NCBI GenBank assembly: GCA_002733505.1
Contig: NVVW01000014.1
Coordinates: 1-64,000, forward strand
Reading direction: 5' to 3'
DNA: 64,000 nucleotides
From: Methylophaga sp.
Lineage (GTDB): Bacteria > Pseudomonadota > Gammaproteobacteria > Nitrosococcales > Methylophagaceae
Shown: positions 35,987-46,062 of the stretch, in pieces
Position numbering within the stretch: position 1 is the stretch's first letter
How the letters are laid out: each line of letters opens with the position of its first letter
Notes under the pieces: model-generated
Database searches by the model: none
The model's input: the letters and a program-made list of their open reading frames with translations, nothing else
What the model was told of the DNA's origin: nothing
Position numbers and translations under genes: made by a program

Positions 35987-36760
35987 TTATTCTCGTTCCA
36001 TTTTCAGCTTATTTATTAGCGGAGTGATTATAATAACCACTAAAAGTAGTGACCACACAGTGATTGCACCCGTAGGAAAATCAAATAATATGGAGGCAAT
36101 AATTCCTATTATGTAGCCTATTAGACCTACTCCATAGCTAGTGAACAGCTGAATCTTTTGATTTGATATTTTACGACTGGCTAGAGCGGGCAGAATCAAG
36201 CTAGCAAATACTAAATAGATCCCAACCAATTGTACCGATGCGGTAACGGCAAGTGAAAATACCAGATAAAATAGCATGGGACGCTGTTTACAATTTAATG
36301 TAAACCAAACAACTAATAATGGGATATAAAGCAGTGTCACCCATAGTAATTGCTCATAACTAACCCATAAGATCTGTCCGACCAATAAAGCATGCAACAA
36401 CTCATCACTGTGAGGGGCGTAGCTGACTAATAATAAACCACCACTGGCGGCTAAAACAAATATTATTCCGATTAATGCTTCTAAAATAGCGCTATATTTT
36501 TTTTCTAAACGATGTATCAGTAAGGCGCCCAAAGTGGCGCCCAATCCCGCAAAAATTTGTATTTGCCATGGGGCGAGATCACCACTAAAAATAGTGGCAG
36601 CGATTACGCCTAATACAGCAATTTGAGCAATAGCAATATCAATAAATATAATGCCACGATTGAGGACTTCTTGCCCTAAAGGGGCATGAATAGAAAGTAT
36701 AAGTATGCCTGCCAATAAGGCAGGCACAATTAACATAAAATCAAAACTGGCATCAATCAT
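35987..36760 (-). CDS. znuB: Metal ABC transporter permease, ZnuB-like
   Basis: Membrane subunit of an ABC-3 family (zinc/manganese) importer. The 257-residue protein has about eight hydrophobic helices and the typical N-terminal region LSIHAPLGQEVLNRGIIFID, plus the family's IYLVFASLILPA motif near residue 183. Its start overlaps the znuA stop by one base (TAATG). The cognate ATPase ZnuC, normally next door, is not in the window. Confidence 0.88.
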   Translation of the reverse strand: MIDASFDFMLIVPALLAGILILSIHAPLGQEVLNRGIIFIDIAIAQIAVLGVIAATIFSGDLAPWQIQIFAGLGATLGALLIHRLEKKYSAILEALIGIIFVLAASGGLLLVSYAPHSDELLHALLVGQILWVSYEQLLWVTLLYIPLLVVWFTLNCKQRPMLFYLVFSLAVTASVQLVGIYLVFASLILPALASRKISNQKIQLFTSYGVGLIGYIIGIIASILFDFPTGAITVWSLLLVVIIITPLINKLKMERE

Positions 36761-37656
36761 TATTGCTTGGCATCTAGTAACAACTGAATAGTGTTATCAA
36801 ATAAACTAAACAAATCATTACTCTGATCATTGCCACCCACCGTAAAAGGTAAAGTCACTTTTGTGATGGCTGTTTTATTTGTCAGCCAGTCTGTCGCTCT
36901 GGGTGATTGATAAGCTGCATTGAGGACAATTTTAGCCGGTGTTACTTTAAGTTTTTGAAGAACATTATGTAAGTCCTTCACGGTGGGTGGCACCCCTAGT
37001 TTAGACTCTAATACAGCTACTTTATGCAAGCCTAACCACTCAAATAAATAAGGCCAACTATTATGTTGAACCACGATGGGAATGCCTTTTAGTGGCAAGG
37101 CTTGCTGTTGCCATTTTTTTATCGCAGTTTGCCAACGTTGCTCAAAGTCCTGCCAATGCTGTTGGTAAACGGTGGCATTAGCACTATCAATTTGTTGCAA
37201 CCGTTGGCTTAGCGCTTGGGCGACTTGCAGGATTTTTAGCGGACTGGTTTGGATATGTGGATTGCCCGCTGCGTGGATATCGCCTTGACTACGATCCAAT
37301 GAGCTTGGCACATCTAATAAATCAACATAGTCCGTTGCCATAAAATAGCCGGAAGCGCCTGTTTGTATCGCAGGATTGCCAGACTTTCTTTGTAATAATG
37401 GTAACCAACCTGCTTCTAGATCAGATCCAGTACATACTAACAAGTTAGCTTGCCTTGCTTTAGCAATTAGACTCGGACGAGCTTGAATGTAGTGAGGATC
37501 TTGTAGCGCAGTAGTAGCAGAAAACACGGTGACTTTATTGCCTCCTAGTTCTTGGCTTAATGCTGCCCATTCAGGTTCACATGCAAAAATAGTGATATTT
37601 GCCATAACGGGTGAAGCTGCTACTAGCAGTAATAAAGAACAAATAAATTTTTTCAT
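36760..37656 (-). CDS. znuA: Metal ABC transporter substrate-binding protein, ZnuA-like
   Basis: Periplasmic metal-binding protein of the cluster A-I type. A signal peptide (about residues 1-19, ending VMA) precedes ITIFACEPEWAAL. Metal ligands expected for the family are visible: His in LQDPHYIQ near residue 54, His in GNPHIQ near 133 and His in VVQHNSWPYLF. The His/Asp-rich loop of E. coli ZnuA is absent, so zinc versus manganese cannot be settled from sequence. It lies 12 bases downstream of the porin gene. Confidence 0.88.
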   Translation of the reverse strand: MKKFICSLLLLVAASPVMANITIFACEPEWAALSQELGGNKVTVFSATTALQDPHYIQARPSLIAKARQANLLVCTGSDLEAGWLPLLQRKSGNPAIQTGASGYFMATDYVDLLDVPSSLDRSQGDIHAAGNPHIQTSPLKILQVAQALSQRLQQIDSANATVYQQHWQDFEQRWQTAIKKWQQQALPLKGIPIVVQHNSWPYLFEWLGLHKVAVLESKLGVPPTVKDLHNVLQKLKVTPAKIVLNAAYQSPRATDWLTNKTAITKVTLPFTVGGNDQSNDLFSLFDNTIQLLLDAKQ

Positions 37657-37668
37657 AATTAACTCCTA

Positions 37669-39021
37669 TTAAAAGCTATGCGCACCATGTGCACCAATGC
37701 TAATGGTATATTGTAAGAATAATTGGGTATCATTATCACGTGATGATTTATCATGGTTTATTTGAGCGCGAATGCGACTAAACTCACTTGGTAACCATTC
37801 CAACATCATGCTGTAACGTTGTGGATGAAAACCAGAGAAGTCTAGATCTGCATCTTCCAATAGTTCATCATCAGATGCGCGCAGTTTGCTGCCTAACCAA
37901 TCATAACGAACACCCGTACGCCACTGCGGAGTGAACTGATAAATCCCTTCAACAAAACCACCATATTGCTTACCATCATAGGATGCCAATTCAGCACTAT
38001 TGTTGAGTTGACCATTTTCACTAAGATAGAAATATTCGCCTAGTAAAGTAATATTTTTTTGTCTAAAGTTACCATTTGGAGCCCATTTATAGATCAGAGA
38101 AATATTACTGATATCGGTATCACCGTTAAATAAAACCGGATCAGACCCACCACCTCCACCATGATCATGACCGCCACTATAAGCCCGATCCTCAGGGCTG
38201 GCTTGCCAATGAGAAATGCCAGCTTGCCAACTATGATTGATGCCTACATCGCCACCAGCCCGAGCATAAACCAACCAATCGCCAATGCCACTATGTTCAC
38301 CACTGCCCGGATGTTGATCACCATTACCGACTGTACCACCTAGCTCAACAAATAAATCCGTAGGTAATAAATAGGATAATTTCATGCCATCGGTTGAGAG
38401 TTGGTTGCCAAATAAACCGCGGTAAATAAGCGGAGCATCCGCAAAGTTCCATGCATGAATGTGTTTTTCATTCAAATAGCCGATAGGGGAGAAGAAGCGA
38501 CCTGCACGGATTGTAAAGCCATTGCCTAATCCCAATGTTTCGATAAAAGCTTCTTCCATTTCTATTTCAGTTTCACCCTCATCATCGTGTAGTGCAATAG
38601 TAGCTTGACCAAATAAAAGCTGGTCGATACTGGCACTTAGAATAATTTCACTTTCACCTAATGAGAACCCTTCAGTAGCTAGTCCACCTTCACCCTGTAA
38701 ACTAAAGCCATCTAACTGATAGTCCTCACTATCACGGCGATAGTCACTAAATTGTCCATTCAACACCATGCTGATAGCGGGGTTAAAATTATTATTAGAT
38801 GCGTTCTGAATGGTTGGTACTGCTTTAACAGGATCAGTTTGATAGGTTTTGCTGTTATTTTCTGTTTGAATTAAACGTTGTTCCAACTGATTAATACGGC
38901 TTTCATAATCGGCGCGTAGTTGATCAATTTCTTTTTTTAGATCACTGACATCATCAGCAAGTATTGGCGATGATACAGATAAAGTTACTGCAATAAGCAG
39001 TGCTAAATGTGATTTTTTCAT
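37669..39021 (-). CDS. Porin-like outer membrane protein of the zinc locus
   Basis: A 450-residue protein with signal peptide (ending PILA), a short coiled coil (about residues 25-53, DVSDLKKEIDQLRADYESR) as in OprO/OprP-type porins, and a beta barrel rich in alternating aromatic strands that ends with F. A loop at about residues 281-292 reads GGHDHGGGGGSD, a likely metal-binding segment. It is the first gene of the porin-znuA-znuB unit, which suggests outer-membrane passage of zinc or another metal. The exact family is not certain. Confidence 0.78.
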   Translation of the reverse strand: MKKSHLALLIAVTLSVSSPILADDVSDLKKEIDQLRADYESRINQLEQRLIQTENNSKTYQTDPVKAVPTIQNASNNNFNPAISMVLNGQFSDYRRDSEDYQLDGFSLQGEGGLATEGFSLGESEIILSASIDQLLFGQATIALHDDEGETEIEMEEAFIETLGLGNGFTIRAGRFFSPIGYLNEKHIHAWNFADAPLIYRGLFGNQLSTDGMKLSYLLPTDLFVELGGTVGNGDQHPGSGEHSGIGDWLVYARAGGDVGINHSWQAGISHWQASPEDRAYSGGHDHGGGGGSDPVLFNGDTDISNISLIYKWAPNGNFRQKNITLLGEYFYLSENGQLNNSAELASYDGKQYGGFVEGIYQFTPQWRTGVRYDWLGSKLRASDDELLEDADLDFSGFHPQRYSMMLEWLPSEFSRIRAQINHDKSSRDNDTQLFLQYTISIGAHGAHSF

Positions 39022-39037
39022 GATATTTCCTCATAGT

Positions 39038-39075
39038 TATACCCAAAATCTATATTGCTAATGGTATTGGGTATA
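39038..39075. repeat. Short inverted repeat upstream of the porin gene
   Basis: tatacccaa (39038-39046) and ttgggtata (39067-39075) form a perfect nine-base inverted repeat, 16 bases before the porin start. The right arm overlaps the left end of repeat A4 by two bases. It may be two facing family A ends or an operator for the metal-uptake unit. Confidence 0.5.
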
Positions 39076-39220
39076 TACCCATAATCATTCAAACTGTGCA
39101 TTTTTGCTCCTCCGTCACTCCGGTATGTTTTAAGCCGGAGTCTTGCTTGTGCGGAGATCCCGGCTTAAAACATACCGGGATGACGAGGAGTTTTTACTAT
39201 TTTGAAAGATCACGGGTATA
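39074..39220. repeat. Family A palindromic repeat, copy A4
   Basis: A 147-base copy with ends tatacccataatcattcaa and ttgaaagatcacgggtata. The core arms tcactccggtatgttttaagccgg and ccggcttaaaacataccgggatga pair almost perfectly. It occupies most of the gap between the porin gene and the DUF2946-like gene. Confidence 0.82.
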
Positions 39221-39283
39221 AATAATAGGCAGAGATACATCTATTGAAGATGGATCTAAACTGCCAATTTTTAGGGGGGTGAG

Positions 39284-39574
39284 CTATGAAAAAAGAGGGG
39301 GAGCGCGAATACTATGGTTATTGCGTAATTTTTTTGATACAAACGCGACGGAGAAAAGTGCCTCAACAGCACAAGATTGGCTGATGTATGGCAAGGGTAT
39401 TGATGCAATGACATCAAGTGTGGGTGTGTGACTAATACTTTCAAGGCGTTCACACTGCTCACTGTCAGTATGATAGGGATGTGAAACATCATGCCAAATG
39501 GCAAAGGACTGCATAAACAGCAATAATGCTGTTAGCAGGTAAAGCCAATGACGTTGGTTAAGGATGTTTTTCAC
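39284..39574 (-). CDS. DUF2946-like small membrane-anchored protein
   Basis: A 96-residue protein with one N-terminal hydrophobic segment (YLLTALLLFMQSFAIW) then an exported, Cys- and His-containing part with HDVSHPYHTDSEQC, and a C-terminal SIRAPP motif. The RAPP ending and size resemble DUF2946 proteins, often found beside metal-transport genes. Start GTG 39572-39574 lies 13 bases after the dapE stop; no strong ribosome site is seen. Repeat A4 separates it from the porin gene. The family assignment is moderate. Confidence 0.62.
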   Translation of the reverse strand: MKNILNQRHWLYLLTALLLFMQSFAIWHDVSHPYHTDSEQCERLESISHTPTLDVIASIPLPYISQSCAVEALFSVAFVSKKLRNNHSIRAPPLFS

Positions 39575-39587
39575 AACGAGATACTAT

Positions 39588-41080
<1,493 letters not shown>

Positions 41081-41097
41081 TTAAAAAGTACTCATGG

Positions 41098-42309
41098 TCA
41101 GGCACTTTCTGCGGATAATATTTCTAGTAGCTTTAAAATTCGGTGAGCTGCATTTATGCATTCTTCTATCGGTGCGACTAATGCCATTCTAATTCGATTT
41201 TGTCCTGGGTTACCGTTGTCGGTATCACGCGCTAAAAAGCTACCGGGTAATACAGTGACGTTTTGTTCATCAAATAAGCGGCGAGCGAATTCCGTGTCTG
41301 AAATAGGCGTTTCAGCCCATAAATAGAAACCAGCCTCAGGCAAACTGACATTCATTTTTCGGCCTAAGATTGCCAACACAGCATCAAACTTCTCACGATA
41401 TTGTTTGCGATTGTAGATGACATGATCTTCATCTTGCCAAGCAATAAGTGATGCAGCTTGTGTGGCAGGTGGCATGGCACTGCCATGGTAAGTACGGTAA
41501 CGTAAAAATTCTTTAATGATCTGGGCATCGCCAGCCACAAAACCACTGCGCAAGCCGGGTGCATTTGAGCGTTTTGATAAGCTATGGAAAACAACACAAT
41601 GACTAAAATCGGTGTAACCCGCTTTGACGGCTGCTTCTAATAAGCCGACAGGCGGTTGCGATTCATCAATATAAATTTCTGAATAACATTCATCCGAGGC
41701 AATGATAAAGTCATGTTTATGTGCTAATTCGATCAACATAGTTAATGTTGCTTGATCAATCACTGCACCGGTTGGATTGCCCGGGCTACATAAATACAAT
41801 AATTGGCAGCGATCCCAAATATCTGCACTTACGGCAGAAAAATCGGGAATAAAGTTATTGTCCGCATCGCAGTTTAGAAAGTACGGCTGTGCCCCTGCTA
41901 AAATTGCGGCGCCTTCATAGATCTGATAAAAAGGATTGGGCATAACGACTAGCGGTTTTTCTTGACTGGCATCAACCACTGTTTGAGCGAAAGAAAACAA
42001 GGCTTCACGTGTGCCATTTACTGGCAAGATATGGCGCGTTGCTTGAATATAACCCGATAAATGAAAACGATTACCCAACCATTTTTCGATAGCAAGGCGA
42101 AGCTCAAGGCTTCCGATTGTCGTGGGGTAGACTGATAAGCCATGCATATGTTCGATAGCGGCTTCTGCAATAAAACCAGGGGTTGGGTGCTTAGGTTCAC
42201 CAATAGATAAAGCGATATGATTTAAATGTTCAGGCGGGTTACATCCTGCTTTTATCTCAGCAAGTTTTTCAAATGGGTAGGGATGTAGTTCAGTTAGTTC
42301 AGGATTCAT
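41098..42309 (-). CDS. dapC: Succinyldiaminopimelate transaminase
   Basis: PLP aminotransferase making N-succinyl-LL-diaminopimelate, the substrate of DapE. The 403-residue class I protein begins MNPELTELHPYPFEKLAEI, typical of the gammaproteobacterial DapC group, and has the PLP lysine in FHSLSKRSNAPGLRSGF near residue 240 and the PLP-phosphate region NPTGAVID. The genes dapC, the ArsC-like gene and dapE run together on the minus strand. Confidence 0.92.
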   Translation of the reverse strand: MNPELTELHPYPFEKLAEIKAGCNPPEHLNHIALSIGEPKHPTPGFIAEAAIEHMHGLSVYPTTIGSLELRLAIEKWLGNRFHLSGYIQATRHILPVNGTREALFSFAQTVVDASQEKPLVVMPNPFYQIYEGAAILAGAQPYFLNCDADNNFIPDFSAVSADIWDRCQLLYLCSPGNPTGAVIDQATLTMLIELAHKHDFIIASDECYSEIYIDESQPPVGLLEAAVKAGYTDFSHCVVFHSLSKRSNAPGLRSGFVAGDAQIIKEFLRYRTYHGSAMPPATQAASLIAWQDEDHVIYNRKQYREKFDAVLAILGRKMNVSLPEAGFYLWAETPISDTEFARRLFDEQNVTVLPGSFLARDTDNGNPGQNRIRMALVAPIEECINAAHRILKLLEILSAESA

Positions 42310-42413
42310 CTATGTAAATACGATTGCGTAAAAACTAAGTAGTATAGCGGGTTATTCAGAATTCTTAAATTAATAGATGTACCTTTAATTTACTCATGGT
42401 ATAAATTGCCGCT

Positions 42414-43307
42414 ATGAATGCACAAAATCATCCACATCAGCGCTTGGCGATCGCTAGTTTGCTTTTCTCAGCCAGTCTATGGGGGCTGATCTGGTATCCG
42501 TTAAGATTGTTGAATGAAGCGGGTATGAGTGCGGTTTGGAGTTCCTTAATTATGTATTTGGTAGCCGCTGTAGTTGCCATTCCCGTGTTATACAAAAAAT
42601 ACAACTCAATCTCTTTCCATCGCGCAGATCTACTAGCATTAGCGATCGCCGCGGGGATCACTAATGTGGCTTTTGTGGTAGCTTTGATTGAAGGTGAAGT
42701 GATGCGGGTGATGTTATTATTTTATTTGTCACCATTATGGACGGTTTTATTAGGCCGCTGGTGGCTAGGTGAACGATTATCACGAACTGCCATAATAATG
42801 TTTACCGTTGCGATGACGGGTTCTCTTATCATGCTATGGAATCCAGTAATGGGCTGGCCATGGCCCCACGGCACGGCGGATTGGTTAGCTTTGATGGCAG
42901 GCATAGCTTTTTCAATTAATAATGTGCTGGCACGAAAACTGAGCCCTGTATCCATGGCTGTGAAAACAGCTGTTGTTTGGTGGGGCGTTGTTGCCACATC
43001 AATAGTGGTTTTACTTTGGCAGCAGAGTCCGGTGCCCGATGTTACCCTTAACGTCTGGGCGGGTGCGGCATTGTTGGGTTTATTAGGCATCACTACAATG
43101 ACCATTGCGGTACTTTACGGTGTAGGTAAAATGCCGGTTTATCGCTCATCCGTTATTATGTTATTTCAATTGATTGTTGCCGCGATTGCAGCTTGGTTTT
43201 TAACTGATGAAGTGATGTCGGCGCAAGAATGGCTGGGTGGTATGTTAATTTTAGTGGCGGCCTATGGTGTCGCACGGTCAGAGATGAAAGAGGATGAAAA
43301 TGATTAA
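42414..43307 (+). CDS. EamA/DMT-family transporter
   Basis: A 297-residue inner-membrane protein with ten hydrophobic helices made of two EamA repeats; features include ASLWGLIWYPLRLLNEAG at the N-terminus and GRWWLGERLSRTAIIM at the end of the first repeat. Such carriers export metabolites; the substrate cannot be told. It overlaps the next gene, so the two may be co-expressed. Start ATG 42414 lies very near a TATAAA at 42400-42405, so the leader, if any, is short. Confidence 0.88.
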   Translation: MNAQNHPHQRLAIASLLFSASLWGLIWYPLRLLNEAGMSAVWSSLIMYLVAAVVAIPVLYKKYNSISFHRADLLALAIAAGITNVAFVVALIEGEVMRVMLLFYLSPLWTVLLGRWWLGERLSRTAIIMFTVAMTGSLIMLWNPVMGWPWPHGTADWLALMAGIAFSINNVLARKLSPVSMAVKTAVVWWGVVATSIVVLLWQQSPVPDVTLNVWAGAALLGLLGITTMTIAVLYGVGKMPVYRSSVIMLFQLIVAAIAAWFLTDEVMSAQEWLGGMLILVAAYGVARSEMKEDEND

Positions 43308-43689
43308 ATCAATTGCACATGCTAGTTTTTTGGTAGCGGATTTAGAAAGATCACTGCTGTTTTATCGTGATATTTTAGGAATAGAGCAGAATATGACACG
43401 GCCCAATTTTCCATTTGATGGTGCATGGTTAGATTTGACTGAAGGCGGTCAGCAATTACATTTAATGCAGTTACCCAATCCCGATCCAAAAGACGGTCGA
43501 CCAGAACATGGTGGCAAAGATAAGCATGTCGCATTGGTAGTGGATAATTTAGATGCATTGGCAGCAAAACTGGAAGCTGAAGGTATCACTTTTTCACGGA
43601 GTAAATCAGGTCGTGCAGCCTTCTTTTGTCGCGATCCGGATGGTAATGCATTAGAATTCGCCGAAGATTTTTCTATTGGAAAAAACTGA
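43300..43689 (+). CDS. VOC-superfamily (glyoxalase-like) protein
   Basis: A 129-residue single-domain VOC protein, with IAHASFLVADLERSLLFYRD at the N-terminus, KHVALVVDNLDALAAKLEAE in the second module and RDPDGNALEFAE at the C-terminus. The His and Glu positions suit a metal site. ATG 43300 is six bases from the aaagagg ribosome site, so it is preferred to the ATG at 43294, which touches it. It overlaps the end of the transporter gene. Substrate unknown; dioxygenase or lyase activities are both possible. Confidence 0.85.
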   Translation: MIKSIAHASFLVADLERSLLFYRDILGIEQNMTRPNFPFDGAWLDLTEGGQQLHLMQLPNPDPKDGRPEHGGKDKHVALVVDNLDALAAKLEAEGITFSRSKSGRAAFFCRDPDGNALEFAEDFSIGKN

Positions 43690-43744
43690 TTATTTTACTT
43701 GGTAATTTCACCTTTCAATGACTTACAGACTTACTCACATTTCC

Positions 43745-43765
43745 TGTGGATAAGTCTGTGGTTAA
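43745..43765 (-). promoter_or_regulatory. Two tandem DnaA-box-like sequences
   Basis: TGTGGATAA (43745-43753) is the exact reverse complement of the DnaA box TTATCCACA, and TGTGGTTAA (43757-43765) differs from it at one position; the repeats are 12 bases apart and in the same orientation. They lie in a 295-base convergent gap with no gene (43690-43984). DnaA binding here is a prediction. Confidence 0.45.
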
Positions 43766-43903
43766 CTCTTTAGATTTTGGCTAAACCGTTATAATTCAAC
43801 ACTGTCACTTAAATTGGTTAAAAAACAACCATGACTTGTAATGCGTTAAAAATCAACTGGTTAGAACTGTTGCCAGTGGTATCAATGACTTAGAGCTGAT
43901 AGT

Positions 43904-43921
43904 TGTTACAGTTTTGTAACA
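43904..43921. repeat. Inverted repeat in the convergent gap
   Basis: tgttaca (43904-43910) and tgtaaca (43915-43921) form a perfect seven-base inverted repeat with a 4-base spacer. It has no T run on either side, so it is a poor terminator. It is at the 3' side of both flanking genes. Confidence 0.5.
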
Positions 43922-43984
43922 GTGAGCTTCAATCTTGAATAACTTTTTATATGTCAAGACTTAATATAGTATTTTTTTGCTAAA

Positions 43985-45184
43985 TTAGCCTGGTTGGCCA
44001 TCGGCTCTAGGGCTAATGAAGATCATGAAGTAATGAGCTAAAAATACGGTAAATGCCACGATCCATAGTAGCTGTGCTGTTGCCATTAAATGTAGGTAGG
44101 CGCTAGGTAAAAATAGGGGCATTATTACGCGAATAATGGCGCCTAAAAATAGCCCGATAAATATCCATTTTAGCGTATTGGGAGGCTCATTGATGTTTCT
44201 ACCAGTATGACCGAGTGAAATGCGAGCGATCATGCCTAATGTCATCATGCCAATGCCACCATAAGTGAAGGCATGAAGTGGGATGCTGGTAGAAAACAGA
44301 GCGAAAAAATTAAGCGCTTTAAGTGCAAAACCTAAGATGAAGAAGCTGTAGCCTACAAAAAGCACCCATAATAAAGGCTTCTTCCATATTCCCTTGGTAT
44401 ACCAGCCTGAGAGTCTAAAACCATGCAATACAGCCAATATCAGTGAAAGTAATGCGGTTAATAATGCGTGTTTCAGAAAAACATCCGCTATCCACAATGC
44501 GGCTAACAAGAATAAATTGCTTGAATCGACAAAAGACCCATTTTTTAGCTGAACTTGGTAGCCGACACCTCGTTCGATGAAAAAAGGCATGACGCGTCTA
44601 GCCAGTATAAAAATAAGTGCCATGGTCAAATAGACACCTGAAAACAATCCCCATGAGACACCTTGATTTGCAATATGAAACACACCAAGATAATAGAGCA
44701 CATTAGCAATTGTTAACATTACTAAGATAGATACAATCAATAACTGCCGCCATTGTTTTACTTTGACAATGGGCTGTAGTACGGCGAGCGTTAAACCGAT
44801 AAAAAAGACAATATCAAACAGTGCTGCCCAAGCAAACAGGATAGGTGAATTTAATAAGGGTAATATTCTAGCGAGTAACCATGTTGAGGCTAATAGTAAT
44901 AAGGGTAGGTTTTGAATGGTTTGAACCCCAGTCCAATTACGCACTGCGGTTAATAAAAATCCGGCGATAATGGCGGTGGTGTAACCAAAGACCATTTCAT
45001 GACCATGCCAAGCGATGGGGGTGATATTGCTAACAGGTAATATCCAGCCAAAGGTGTAATTAGCCATCCATAGTGATGTGGCAATAATAGAAAATAAACT
45101 GGCGAGTAAGAAAAAGGGTCTGAAACCTAATTCAAATAAAGCAAATTTCTTAATGGGTTGCGGGTTTAATATCGGCTGTTGCAT
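43985..45184 (-). CDS. nnrS: NnrS-family heme-copper membrane protein
   Basis: Inner-membrane protein of the NnrS family, linked to nitric oxide tolerance and denitrification. The 399-residue sequence has about twelve hydrophobic helices, the family N-terminus ALFELGFRPFFLLASLFS and His-bearing WHGHEMVFGYTTAIIAGF, candidate heme/copper ligands. It is the last gene of the mobAB-moeA-ttcA-nnrS run, starting 11 bases after ttcA. No NO reductase or nitrite reductase gene is in the window. Confidence 0.92.
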   Translation of the reverse strand: MQQPILNPQPIKKFALFELGFRPFFLLASLFSIIATSLWMANYTFGWILPVSNITPIAWHGHEMVFGYTTAIIAGFLLTAVRNWTGVQTIQNLPLLLLASTWLLARILPLLNSPILFAWAALFDIVFFIGLTLAVLQPIVKVKQWRQLLIVSILVMLTIANVLYYLGVFHIANQGVSWGLFSGVYLTMALIFILARRVMPFFIERGVGYQVQLKNGSFVDSSNLFLLAALWIADVFLKHALLTALLSLILAVLHGFRLSGWYTKGIWKKPLLWVLFVGYSFFILGFALKALNFFALFSTSIPLHAFTYGGIGMMTLGMIARISLGHTGRNINEPPNTLKWIFIGLFLGAIIRVIMPLFLPSAYLHLMATAQLLWIVAFTVFLAHYFMIFISPRADGQPG

Positions 45185-45195
45185 ATTATTGAATA

Positions 45196-46062
45196 TTATC
45201 CTTCTCGGGCTAATGGGTATTGTCGTTCATCATAATCGGCCTCTTCATCGCCAGTAAGTACCTTACGTTGAAGTTCTAAATCTTTAAAATTGAACAGTGC
45301 GTTATCCGCAAGTTGTGATGGTGATATATTTTGTAAACTACGGAAGATATTTTCTAATCGTCCGGGCTGTTGTTTCTCCCATCCTTGCAACATATCTTTA
45401 ATCACTTGGCGTTGCATATTTTGTTGTGAGCCGCACAAATTACACGGAATAATGGGAAATTGTTGCTGTTCAGAATAACGAATAATATCAGCCTCTTTAC
45501 AGTAGGCTAGCGGGCGGATCAAAATATTAGTTTTATCATCACTTAATAATTTGGGTGGCATGGCTTTTATTTTACTGCCATAAAACATATTTAGAAATGC
45601 GGTTTCAATAATATCGTCACGATGATGACCTAGCGCAATTTTAGTGATGCCATTTTGTCTTGCATAACCATATAAGGAGCCACGGCGTAAACGTGAGCAA
45701 ATTCCGCAGGTAGTTTTGCCCTCAGGCACCACTTCTTTAACGATACTGTAGGTATCTTTTTCGATGATATGGAAATCAACACCGATTTCAGCAAGGTATT
45801 CTGGCAAAATATGTTCGGGAAATCCGGGCTGTTTTTGATCAAGATTAACCGCAATGATATCAAACTTAATCGGTGCATGTTTTTGCAGATTCATCAAAAT
45901 ATCGAGCAGCGTATAACTATCTTTACCACCAGACAGGCACACCATGATGTTATCGCCATCTTGAATCATATTATAGTCAGCGATGGCTTTACCGACGTTA
46001 CGGCGCAGCCGTTTTTTTAGCTTATTTAAGGCGAATTTCTTTGTTACTACATTCTCGGTCAT
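45196..46062 (-). CDS. ttcA: tRNA 2-thiocytidine biosynthesis protein TtcA
   Basis: Thiolates cytidine 32 of some tRNAs using an iron-sulfur cluster. The 288-residue protein has the PP-loop [15 protein letters not shown] near residue 43 and two cysteine pairs, CGIC near residue 119 and CNLC near residue 208, that hold the cluster. Its start directly follows the moeA stop, and nnrS follows after 11 bases. Confidence 0.96.
   Translation of the reverse strand: MTENVVTKKFALNKLKKRLRRNVGKAIADYNMIQDGDNIMVCLSGGKDSYTLLDILMNLQKHAPIKFDIIAVNLDQKQPGFPEHILPEYLAEIGVDFHIIEKDTYSIVKEVVPEGKTTCGICSRLRRGSLYGYARQNGITKIALGHHRDDIIETAFLNMFYGSKIKAMPPKLLSDDKTNILIRPLAYCKEADIIRYSEQQQFPIIPCNLCGSQQNMQRQVIKDMLQGWEKQQPGRLENIFRSLQNISPSQLADNALFNFKDLELQRKVLTGDEEADYDERQYPLAREG

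Noticed and set aside
39271..39504. Overlapping 77-codon frame on the minus strand
   Set aside because: It overlaps the DUF2946-like gene in another frame and has no family features.
43904..43921. FNR/NnrR-type operator for nnrS
   Set aside because: It lies at the 3' end of nnrS, not in a promoter, and does not match TTGAT-N4-ATCAA.
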